DNA from: Dacryopinax spathularia
Taxonomy: Eukaryota; Basidiomycota; Dacrymycetes; Dacrymycetales; Dacrymycetaceae
Length of the DNA stretch: 64,000 bases
Direction: 5' to 3'
NCBI GenBank assembly: GCA_037974965.1
Contig: JBBPFI010000018.1
Coordinates: 434,001 to 498,000, forward strand
The notes beneath the pieces are model-generated. The model made no database searches, was not told the DNA's origin, and was given only the letters and a program-made list of their open reading frames with translations. Positions 57,301-64,000 of the stretch are shown piece by piece; position 1 is the first letter of the stretch, and the number at the start of each line of letters is the position of its first letter. A program made the position numbers and the translations under genes.

Positions 57301-60255
57301 GGTTACGTCCCGCACAGTATTCGAGTTTCGTTCTCGACAATCTACGGTTGTGCGTAGTTTCCCATTACGTTTGGTGACGCAGAGCATGGGCAGGGCATTG
57401 GGCGCTTGTGCGCTCTCCCACCAGCCTGCCTCAACATAACGTTGGGTTTTCTCGTGAAGTTCCTCACGATGAATGTCCGGGACGGTCGGACGGCGAGTCC
57501 TATAGACTGCCTTATCATCGATCAAGTTGATACGATGATTGATTTTCCTCAGGGGAGGAAGGACAGGGGGAATGGGACCCATCAAGTCCTTGATCTCGTC
57601 TCTTAAGACGATACGGATTTCCTCCAGGGCTTCTTCCTGGTAGGAATTAAGTCTTTCCCTATCAGGGACGCTTCCCGCCGTGGCTTTAGCCGTAGAGGCT
57701 CGCATGGCGAGAAGTTTATTGTTCGGCTTTGCCGATTTTCTAGGTGTTTTCACCTCGGACTTCTTGTCCGGTTTTGGCAAAGCCAAATTTGGGGAAATGG
57801 AAGCGCCCGAGGCGAACCATTTGCCATCTCTTCCTCCGAGGAGTATTCCCTTGCGGAACAGGTCTATCATGACCCTAAATCTTGTGCCAAAAGGCAATCC
57901 AAGTATGACTTGGTACTTGTCAGTGTTGACAATATCAAAGTAGTGTTGTACTACTTGATTGTCAATATTGACATCGGCTCTAACGCCGTATTGAATAATC
58001 GTGCGACTGCCACGACTCATTTGCTGTAAAGCAACAGGGCATTCCAGCTTTTCAAAAGCTAAGCCATGAGCTCTGACGAAGTCAGCATTGATAGTGTCGA
58101 TCTCGGCACCACTATCAATCAGCGCTAGGGCTGGATATCCATTAATGCTAATATAGCATTCAATGGGGGCTGATGCCTCGCCGTCTCTGGCGGAATTTGT
58201 CTTTTTAAGACGTGCCGTACTATCGTGTTTCCACGTAGACGGCTTTACTCCTTTGTCAGGAGTGAATGACGGGCCAGCCTTCGCGGCACGAACTACTACT
58301 GGCCCGATGGGCTGTAGAGTCATGACGCGTACGCTTGCCTGTACGTACTCATCTTCCCCTTCGGGGAATTCGTCTTCTCCAGACGCTTCGTATTCCTCTC
58401 CAGAGGCAGGATGATCGGATACGGGACTCTCCCCGCTATGATCTTCATGATCTCCTTCATCCGAAGGAGTTTGGGCGGAGCCCGAGGATCCTCCATGGAG
58501 AATCTGACCGACACCTCCGTCGTCGAGATACTGATCTCCATCGATGGGATCAGCGCCCGCTACGCGTATTCCCCTCTTATTGGGGCAATTATTGGCCCAA
58601 TGGCCGGTTCTCCCACAGGAGAAGCAAGTGCTCTCTTTCGAGGGCCTGCTATCCTTCTTTTCAGAAGGTTTAAATGCCTGGTTAACAGGCCTAGTAAATC
58701 CTGACCTCTGACGGTCATTCCCACTCGGGCGAGGAGGGATGTTAACCGGCTTGGCCGGAGTACGGACTGTAGTCCGAGTTTGGGTCGCTGTAAAGCGAAC
58801 ATTCTCCTGTTTAGGAGCACGATGAGGGTATGCCTGGGACGGGCCAGCTGACGCATTATCATGCGGTCTCGCCTTATTGGCGTTAATCTCTCTAGATAGG
58901 GCTTGAGCCCTTTCTACCTCAATAGAGCGAGCATATAGCTCCTCAAAGAGGTGGGTATCTAGATTATACCCGCTTTCTAGGACCTTAGTCCTAATTCCCT
59001 CTCGGAGGGCTAATAAAAATCTACGTCTGACGTAGTATGCGCCAGGGCGCTCATGCATCCGTCCAAGGATATTGTTGAGCTTGTCCTTAAGGGCCTCAAC
59101 CGTCATACTTCCCTGGGACAGGGATTCGAAAGCAGTGTATGCTTTATGAGTCTCCTCCGCGGAGAAGAACCGATAGTACATTTCCCAAATGACATCGGAA
59201 AATGACCAATCGGTCCGGGGAACATCCCCCAGCTCAATATTCGCTTCAAACCAGCGACTTGCTTCACCAGTGAGGTATTGCCCCATGGTGTTGATTTGCC
59301 ATTCGCCGTATCCGGCGCCGCTGGCTCCTACGAGCCGAAAAGCTCTGACTAGGAGAGCAAGCCATTCGACAAACTTGTCGATATCCGATTCCCCACTGTA
59401 GGGTTCCGGGAATCTAGGCTTTAAGCCTATACGCGATGGAATCGCTTGTAGAGTTGGCTCTGAGGCAGCCTGAACCCAATGGGTAATCCTCGTATGAGGA
59501 GTTTCTGGATCCAGGGTCGGAGCACCCAGATCAGCTCTATCCCTCATCATAGGGAAAAAACTTTCATGGGCATTGGGAGCCCTTGATCTCCCTCCGGGAG
59601 TAACACGATTTCTCCTTGCCCAAGGAGTTTCGTATCTTTCCCTGAAATGGGAAGTATGGGGTGTCGTTACCCCTTGGCGTCGTTCGGTCCTCCCTACGGG
59701 AGTCTGTTCCCTATTGGGATCATTAGCCTCATAGGCTGGTCTCGGTTCTTCCCTCGGAGCAGGGATATGTGTTTCCCCCACAGTAGGTGGGGGATTGTAA
59801 TTACGCGCCTCGGCGCGAAGTTCCGCGGACGCGTACCTAGAACGCGCTCCGTACTCATGGGCTAAGTCCATTTGTAAACGGGCGACTTCCGTCGCAAATC
59901 TGACCAGTAACGATCTATCCGGGAACCTGTGCAGGAGTCTCGTATAATCGTTGGAGATCCGCCACAACCATTGTGCGTCTTCGCGCATATTGGCCATAAC
60001 GGTCGCTGGGTCTAACGTGGCTACATCTGGGCGCGACCCATTCTCCATTACAGGAGATCCTGCTTGTACAGCAGTTTCAACTCTGGCTCCTTCCGGAGCA
60101 TCTCCTAGTAAGGAGCCAGATGGAGAGCGACTATTCGCCGACTCCACCTCTACGGCGCTAGGCCGAGTCTCCCCCATTGGGGAGCTTGGTATCCCATGCG
60201 GGAATGCGCGTTCCGCGCTAGTCCCCGGCACTCTAGGTGTCGAGGGTTGAGCCAT
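54367..60255 (-). CDS. Retrotransposon gag-pol polyprotein, 1962 aa
   Basis: One continuous frame. Gag covers about residues 1-530, with a capsid-like helical part near FRLVGASGAGYGEWQINTMGQYLTGEASRWFE. A CCHC knuckle (CFSCGRTGHWANNC) lies near residue 547. Aspartic protease (ALIDSGAEIDTINADF) is near 715. Reverse transcriptase runs from about 900, with the YLDDIFVVG catalytic box near 1072. RNase H (YVVVDASTSGVGCYYG) is near 1218. Integrase has an HHCC zinc domain near 1538 (GHYGSVKTVEYLRHQYWWPG..CLSCHRCQ) and the catalytic D,D,E at MDFMGPLP, SDRDTKF and TDGITERM. After these come GPFLVTKV and HPVFHTSLLRPY. The C-terminus (about 1900-1950, FVWSDGDRTWESLDKADRL) is chromodomain-like. Gag and pol share one frame, as in several fungal Ty3 elements. 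Confidence 0.95.
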   Translation of the reverse strand: MAQPSTPRVPGTSAERAFPHGIPSSPMGETRPSAVEVESANSRSPSGSLLGDAPEGARVETAVQAGSPVMENGSRPDVATLDPATVMANMREDAQWLWRISNDYTRLLHRFPDRSLLVRFATEVARLQMDLAHEYGARSRYASAELRAEARNYNPPPTVGETHIPAPREEPRPAYEANDPNREQTPVGRTERRQGVTTPHTSHFRERYETPWARRNRVTPGGRSRAPNAHESFFPMMRDRADLGAPTLDPETPHTRITHWVQAASEPTLQAIPSRIGLKPRFPEPYSGESDIDKFVEWLALLVRAFRLVGASGAGYGEWQINTMGQYLTGEASRWFEANIELGDVPRTDWSFSDVIWEMYYRFFSAEETHKAYTAFESLSQGSMTVEALKDKLNNILGRMHERPGAYYVRRRFLLALREGIRTKVLESGYNLDTHLFEELYARSIEVERAQALSREINANKARPHDNASAGPSQAYPHRAPKQENVRFTATQTRTTVRTPAKPVNIPPRPSGNDRQRSGFTRPVNQAFKPSEKKDSRPSKESTCFSCGRTGHWANNCPNKRGIRVAGADPIDGDQYLDDGGVGQILHGGSSGSAQTPSDEGDHEDHSGESPVSDHPASGEEYEASGEDEFPEGEDEYVQASVRVMTLQPIGPVVVRAAKAGPSFTPDKGVKPSTWKHDSTARLKKTNSARDGEASAPIECYISINGYPALALIDSGAEIDTINADFVRAHGLAFEKLECPVALQQMSRGSRTIIQYGVRADVNIDNQVVQHYFDIVNTDKYQVILGLPFGTRFRVMIDLFRKGILLGGRDGKWFASGASISPNLALPKPDKKSEVKTPRKSAKPNNKLLAMRASTAKATAGSVPDRERLNSYQEEALEEIRIVLRDEIKDLMGPIPPVLPPLRKINHRINLIDDKAVYRTRRPTVPDIHREELHEKTQRYVEAGWWESAQAPNALPMLCVTKRNGKLRTTVDCRERNSNTVRDVTPMPDQDEIRQWVAEHPFRSKLDLRNAFEMQRVEPEDVWKTAFRNPFGTFVSHVGQQGDCNLPASFQRMMMDILSKQWMRSAVCYLDDIFVVGSTLAEAINNLRIVFGILREQKLYLSEDKVDLISPSIECLGHRITDDGIYADDDKMSVIRKAEFPQDIKAVQRFLGMVTYLAPYLPDVAKYSSSLSALTHQHNKFVVTPHHKWCFEKIIDLATRYPVLKPIDPGCDQNIYVVVDASTSGVGCYYGQGPSWDKVRPAGFHSRRFTDAQMSYPTYQQEFLAVLEALLKWEDKLIGKPIVICSDHEPLRFLLTKGALASPRVVRWQEYLQRFSIKEWMHVAGCNNVLADWMSRLTSVRDTVTADVRIDKDGDTLSLARMAELLPEAAVRQMTTRFRGTKVPPRERPQPVEVINTTRKAVDLREPRARESALLNAGKSTSKGGKVHHEPKAVEPAIPDSPAPQAPDQANTYTEVTRYRPLDSLELLRAIRHAYSADRFAKKLQAILPGSSMFLLEDGVFKLKTADSTNVLYVPEGNYKDRSIRSVLIEQAHVSVGHYGSVKTVEYLRHQYWWPGMTRQVKTYCLSCHRCQTSKDSTAKPYGLLHSLQLATSPWESVAMDFMGPLPLSGGYDYLLIVVCRLTSMVHLLPVMTTSSSADIAAIFLREIVRLHGMPKSIVSDRDTKFTAAFWQDLHKQMGTTLLMSTAFHPQTDGITERMVRSVTQILRSVVADDQSDWYNRLPMVEYAINASKGVSTGFSPFELVYGHVPSLMRLVQHSESEYRGVDRFLQNARYNVRIATDAIIESRVNQAIHANRRRQGSPHYDVGDKVYLSTRNLAVPKGRIAKLMPRYIGPFLVTKVTKTDNCQLALPESMVKRRIHPVFHTSLLRPYVANDELVFPDRDANVVFGDAPEGEQYVDLIDDHRWQRGKLFFHFVWSDGDRTWESLDKADRLVQLDEYLALQGVQDPDELPKKGEGKRHT

Positions 60256-60418
60256 CGCTGTACGCGAAGGCGATTCGGCCGTCGGCCGTGAAGATAAATT
60301 GTCCGCCCCGAAAGGGGCAATGGACTATGCCTTAAAGGCAATATGTTCCCAGCTTTCTGGGTAGGACTTTCCTAATAAAAATCGGAGCGAAGCTCCCACA
60401 CCGACGAGTGTAAAAAAG
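60256..60418 (-). other. Retrotransposon 5' leader / primer-binding region
   Basis: 163 bases between the 5' LTR and the gag start. The bases just inside the LTR read CTTTTTTACACTCGTC on the element strand and do not begin with the TGG usual for a tRNA primer site. A similar TACACTCGT occurs within the LTR in the same orientation. The priming mechanism is unclear. Confidence 0.5.
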
Positions 60419-60648
60419 TGAAAGAGCTTTAATGCTCTTTCGCACGTAAGTACACTGAACCAGTGTAATTAGGTAGTCCTAATACAATGGTCGTGTACAA
60501 ACGAGTGTACAGTAAAAAATGGGCTACGCCCAACTACTACAACGAGCGACTAAGCCGATCCTTAAGGGAGGCTGTGTTACCTAAGAAGGTAAGGAAATGT
60601 CCCTTAAAGGGAAATCGATGGATAGCCCGATAAGGGCATATCCTTACA
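60419..60648 (-). repeat. 5' LTR (230 bp)
   Basis: Upstream LTR of the minus-strand element, identical by eye to 51623-51852 and followed at 60649-60653 by the GCTGC target duplication. Confidence 0.95.
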
Positions 60649-61160
60649 GCTGCAATGTAGTCAGCGCTCAGAACACTTATTGCTGCAAACAATCCATTAT
60701 TTACGTGCTAATAACCCATACTACAATATATGTAAGCAAGTTAACTTAGATATATATTCTAAGTGCCTTAAAATCACGACGATGCGCTAATCTTGCTCTG
60801 AAACTTCTTGATGCGAGAATGGCGCGCATCTATATGCAATGTCAGCTGTAAACATTGAGTCACACATGGAATGTGCGCACCAGGTTCCCTCGCAGTGAAC
60901 ACTCTAATTCTATTATGATCATGAGCCCAGATTAAGCAGATATATGCGCATATACGTACCTTTGTACCGGGAAAAGTGGTGGTTGTGGAAAGGGAAGACG
61001 GCGCGGCATGAACCCTTTGATCATGACTTAGCCATACTTTTGGGTGCACACTGATCCACCTACAAATGCCTCACGACGCTCAAATTGGGCAATCAGTGCC
61101 GTACGCACGGAGACACTGACAGTCAGCGATGAACTCGCTGATAGTCAGTGACGCGAGGAA
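60649..61160. repeat. AT-rich, hairpin-bearing flank right of retrotransposon
   Basis: From the target duplication to about 60780 the DNA is AT-rich. An ATATATGCGCATATAC motif is at 60940-60955. At 61092-61160 it again shows CACTGA/CAGTG half-sites and inverted repeats: CTGAC/GTCAG at 61116-61126 and CAGCGA/TCGCTG at 61124-61140. This resembles the left flank and suggests the remains of one interrupted element. Confidence 0.5.
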
Positions 61161-62197
61161 CTCCAGTGCTGGGGCGGGAGAGCGATCAAGAGCTTGGGTC
61201 TGCCGGGGCTTCTCGGCTTCTGCTGAGTCAGACGAGCGGTTGGCCGATACTGGGAAGATCGAAGATCCCTTCTGAGAGTCGGAGTGAATGGGGAACAACC
61301 ACGATCGATACTTCATCCATAGCATAAGCGTGATATAACAGCGCTGAACAGGGACTATCTTGCTTACTCGCCCTTGATAGAAACCTCGTCCCACACACCG
61401 AGGCCGGCTCTCGATCGAGCAAACCCACCCCCTTCCGTTCCAGTGCCCAAGCGCAACTACGGACATTCACTCGCCCTCGAGTCACCTGACCTCCCTCTCG
61501 CATACGAACTGCATTCAAATGCAATCCCCTAGCATACAGAGTCAGGTGCGGCTCTCAGCCAACAGGCAGCTCAGGCTGGAACGCAATTCAATATAACCGG
61601 GTCCCTGAAGCCGGGCCGTCCCCAAAATTCAGGTGCACGGCGGAGCCCCAGGGTCTCAGCTGAGAACCCTTCGCAAACTTACGCCCAGACGTGGACCGAC
61701 CGCAAGAGCCAGGCAAAGGGCGCATCATAAGCCAGCGGGTGTCATCCGCTTCCTCCTGTCAAAGTGCAGAGGCGAGTGGTGGACGGGCGATCGGACGTCA
61801 CCTGCTGCCGGTAGGGGCCGGTTATTCAGTACGCGCGTGCGCCCCCCCTTTTTACCCCGCTTTCGTCGCCTTTGCTCCGGAGAAGACGAGCTTGGGCTTG
61901 TGAACGCGTTGGGCTGAAAGGCGACCGATTGGGTGGCTCGGTGGATGGTCGGTTATTCACGCAGACCTACGACGAGCGGTTGAAGACTTGAGCTTGACTT
62001 TACACCCCCAACCACTTGTCCCCTGTTCCTTCTGTGTCGACGACGACCAGTACTCCTCTTTCTGATCTACGGTGCATCGCCCATCCCGGATATCAGAGCA
62101 GCGTCGCTGTCTGCTTCCTACCCCTCGCTCATCTACCACCACCACTCGCCCGTCCAACCTACGAACTTGCGCAAGTGAAAGACAGTAGACTGTCAAG
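61161..62197. other. Intergenic, promoter of acyl-CoA synthetase
   Basis: About 1 kb without a supported gene. The last 250 bases are a pyrimidine-rich leader (TTCTGTGTCGACGACGACC.. to ATG 62198), typical for a well-expressed fungal gene. Confidence 0.4.
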
Positions 62198-64000
62198 ATG
62201 GTCGTCGCTACCAGCTCTGCTAATACGGCTTTCCCTTGGCCAAAGCCGATCGATTTCTCCCATCAGTCATTCGAGGTGCCAGGAACTCGTCGGCCAGGGC
62301 AGACAGGTACGCATCGCATGCGCTGGCAGGCAGAGCGCTCTGCGCTGCCTCCTCGCAGTCCTGGCCCGGCATTGAGGTGGAAGGTTAACGCACACACGCA
62401 GGTCACTACAGGAACATCGCCCACCCCGAACTCGTAACGATCGACTCTCCCTCCCTGCCCTACCGGACCCTCCCCGAGATCCTGGACTACGCCCTCTCCC
62501 GCTTCCCGCCCACCTACCGGATGCTCGGCCGTCTCCCAATCCTCCAACCCGCGACTCTCAGCACCCCAGCCGTCTACGCAGACAAATACGACTGGCTCTC
62601 GTACGGCGAGGTGGACACGCTCCGCCGAGAGCTGGGCGCGGGCGTGGATAGATTGTATGAAGAGGGCTTCTTGGCCCCGAATGACGAGGGACTCCAGACG
62701 GCCGGGATATGGAGTATCAACCGGCCTGAATGGCAGATTATCGATTATGCGCTGATGAGCTACGGGAGGGTCAGTGTCTCGCTGTACGACACTTTGGGGC
62801 GAGATGCGTGCGGTACGTCCTCCGCCCACCTCCATCTTCCTGGAAAGCCGCATATATGCGCCCCCTTTTGCTTTGCTTTGCTAGGCAGGTGCTGATGGAG
62901 GAATGCAGAGTATATCATCAACCACGCCGGTATACAGCTGGCGTTCACGACCGCTAACCATATCCGCGACCTACTCGCGCTCGTGGGGAAGTGCAAGTGC
63001 CTGCGCGTGGTGGTCAGTATCGACGAGCTCGAGCCGGTCGCTTTTGGGCTGTATGAGGCTTGGGCTCGGGAGAAGGGGTTGAAAGTGCTACTGTTGAGCG
63101 ATCGTGCGTCCCTTCCCTTCCCCTCGCCTGTCTCCCTGCGCCGGCAGACAGGAATATGCAGTGCATATACTAATGCGTTTGGCAGTGTACAAGCTGGGCC
63201 GCCAACATCCCCGCTCGGTCCGCTACCCTAAGCACTCCGACGTCGCCACCATCTCCTATACTTCGGGCACGACGGGTAACCCCAAGGGTGTCGTCCTCAC
63301 CCAGGGCAACCTCGCGACGGCCATATACTCGCACTGTATTGGCAGCTTTGCGCGTGAGTCGCAGAATGAGGCGATGTTTAGTTATTTGCCATTGGCGCAT
63401 ATCTACGGGGTGCGTCTCTGCCTTGCCTCCTATCACGGCGAAGGGCCATGCTGATGACAGCTCGGGTTGGTTTTGTGATGTAGAGGACACACGAGCAAAT
63501 TGCGATAACGATGGGCATGGCCATCGGCTACTCGACGGGCGATATCACCCGTCTACTCGAGGAGACCCGGATCTGCCAGCCGCACTTCTTCATCGCCGTC
63601 CCGCGCATCCTCAACCGGATCTACAACGCCGTCAACCCGGTCCTGAACGCCCCCGGGCTCAAAGGCAACCTCGCACGCCACGCACTCAACGTCAAGCTCC
63701 GCAACCTACACACGACCGGCACCATCACCCACCCCGTGTACGACCGGCTAATATTCAACAAAGTCAAGCAGCTCCTCGGCGGCAAACTGGAAGTGATGAC
63801 CTCCGGCGCGGCGCCCATCTCGGGCGAAGTCCTCGATTGGTTTAAAGTTGTGTTTGGCGTGGAGATGATCCAGGGGTGGGGGATGACGGAGAATGCGGCG
63901 TGTGGGAGTCATGTTTTCATGTCGGACCCTCTGCCGGGAGGGACGGTAGGGGCGCCGAGCCCGGGGAACGAGATGAAGCTGGTTGATGTGCCTAGTATGG
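62198..64000 (+). CDS. Long-chain fatty acid-CoA ligase (FAA1/FAA4 type), 3' end outside window
   Basis: Activates long-chain fatty acids to acyl-CoA with ATP, feeding lipid synthesis and beta-oxidation, at ER, lipid-droplet or peroxisome membranes. Exon 1 (62198-62306) is MVVATSSANTAFPWPKPIDFS..GTRRPGQT. Exon 2 (from 62402) starts HYRNIAHPELVTID and includes LGAGVDRLYEEGF, GIWSINRPEWQIIDYALMSYGRVSVSLYDTLG. Later exons have EYIINHAGIQLAFTT, the AMP-binding P-loop ISYTSGTTGNPKGVVLTQGN, MFSYLPLAHIYG, RICQPHFFIAVPRILNRIYNAV, MTSGAAPISGEV and the adenylate-binding QGWGMTENAACGSH. The window ends before the C-terminal domain. Two introns contain ATATATGC-type motifs. Yeast paralog assignment is not possible from this part. 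Confidence 0.93.
62850..62863. repeat. GCATATATGCGC motif in acyl-CoA synthetase intron
   Basis: Another copy of the recurring motif, about 55 bases before the acceptor of the intron that ends near 62908. Confidence 0.6.

Larger units (their letters stand above)
51623..60648 (-). mobile_element. Ty3/gypsy (Metaviridae) LTR retrotransposon, looks whole and very young
   Basis: A 9,026-bp element on the minus strand bounded by 230-bp LTRs that begin TG and end CA, with GCTGC duplicated at 51618-51622 and 60649-60653. The internal region holds a fused gag-pol ORF, a 247-base spacer, a second long ORF of unknown function, and a purine tract next to the 3' LTR. Integrase follows reverse transcriptase/RNase H, which is the Ty3/gypsy order. 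A chromodomain-like C-terminus suggests the chromovirus branch. The LTRs read as identical, so the insertion is recent. It shows no obvious breaks. Throughout, it is tiled with short perfect inverted repeats unlike the host genes. Confidence 0.95.

Noticed and set aside
1-64000. tRNA or rRNA genes
   Set aside because: Scanning by eye for B-box-like GGTTCGANNCC and for cloverleaf ends gave no candidate I could support.

Overview
The window looks like a chromosome segment from a basidiomycete fungus, probably a Tremellomycete-type yeast (this placement is inference). The supporting signs are high GC content, compact genes cut by many 50-70 base introns, donors of the type GTRCGTCC, branch sites CTGAC/CTGAT very close to the acceptor, and a purely fungal gene set. 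Exon joins were read by eye from splice signals and conserved residues, so individual boundaries may be off by a few codons.

Layout, left to right: NOP16 (minus, runs off the left edge); about 3 kb with no convincing gene; ISA2 (plus) converging on CTF4/MCL1 (minus); ALG3 (minus); a secreted-type RNase T2 (minus); an AT-rich accessory patch holding a Mutator-like MITE and an island between two ~129-bp direct repeats; an M18 aspartyl aminopeptidase (minus); COG5 (plus) converging on RCL1 (minus); a gene-poor stretch with one doubtful small ORF; SPO7-like (minus); an F-box protein (minus); a GT15 mannosyltransferase (plus); a fungal MscL channel with a zinc-ribbon tail (minus); a single-exon DUF2828/vWA protein (minus); two adjacent orphan genes (plus), the second with a CaaX-like end; a type II membrane exo-1,3-beta-glucanase of GH5 (minus); a MARVEL-type 4-TM protein (plus); a small multispanning membrane protein (plus); a 9.0-kb Ty3/gypsy LTR retrotransposon (minus); and a long-chain acyl-CoA synthetase (plus, runs off the right edge).

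Most genes are housekeeping: ribosome biogenesis (NOP16, RCL1), Fe-S assembly (ISA2), replication and cohesion (CTF4), N- and O-glycosylation with Golgi traffic and wall building (ALG3, COG5, GT15, glucanase), and lipid and membrane functions (SPO7, acyl-CoA synthetase, MscL, MARVEL). They are independent fungal transcription units, not operons.

The most unusual signal is in the retrotransposon at 51623-60648. It has a GCTGC target duplication, two 230-bp LTRs that read as identical, a fused gag-pol ORF and a second long ORF of unknown function with a coiled coil. Its LTRs and both ORFs are tiled with short perfect inverted repeats, roughly one every 26 bases in two runs that I mapped base by base. 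The DNA flanking both ends carries a similar hairpin-rich CACTGA/TCAGTG pattern, so it may have inserted into an older hairpin-rich element. A recurring ATATGCGCATAT-type motif lies in several introns and intergenic stretches.
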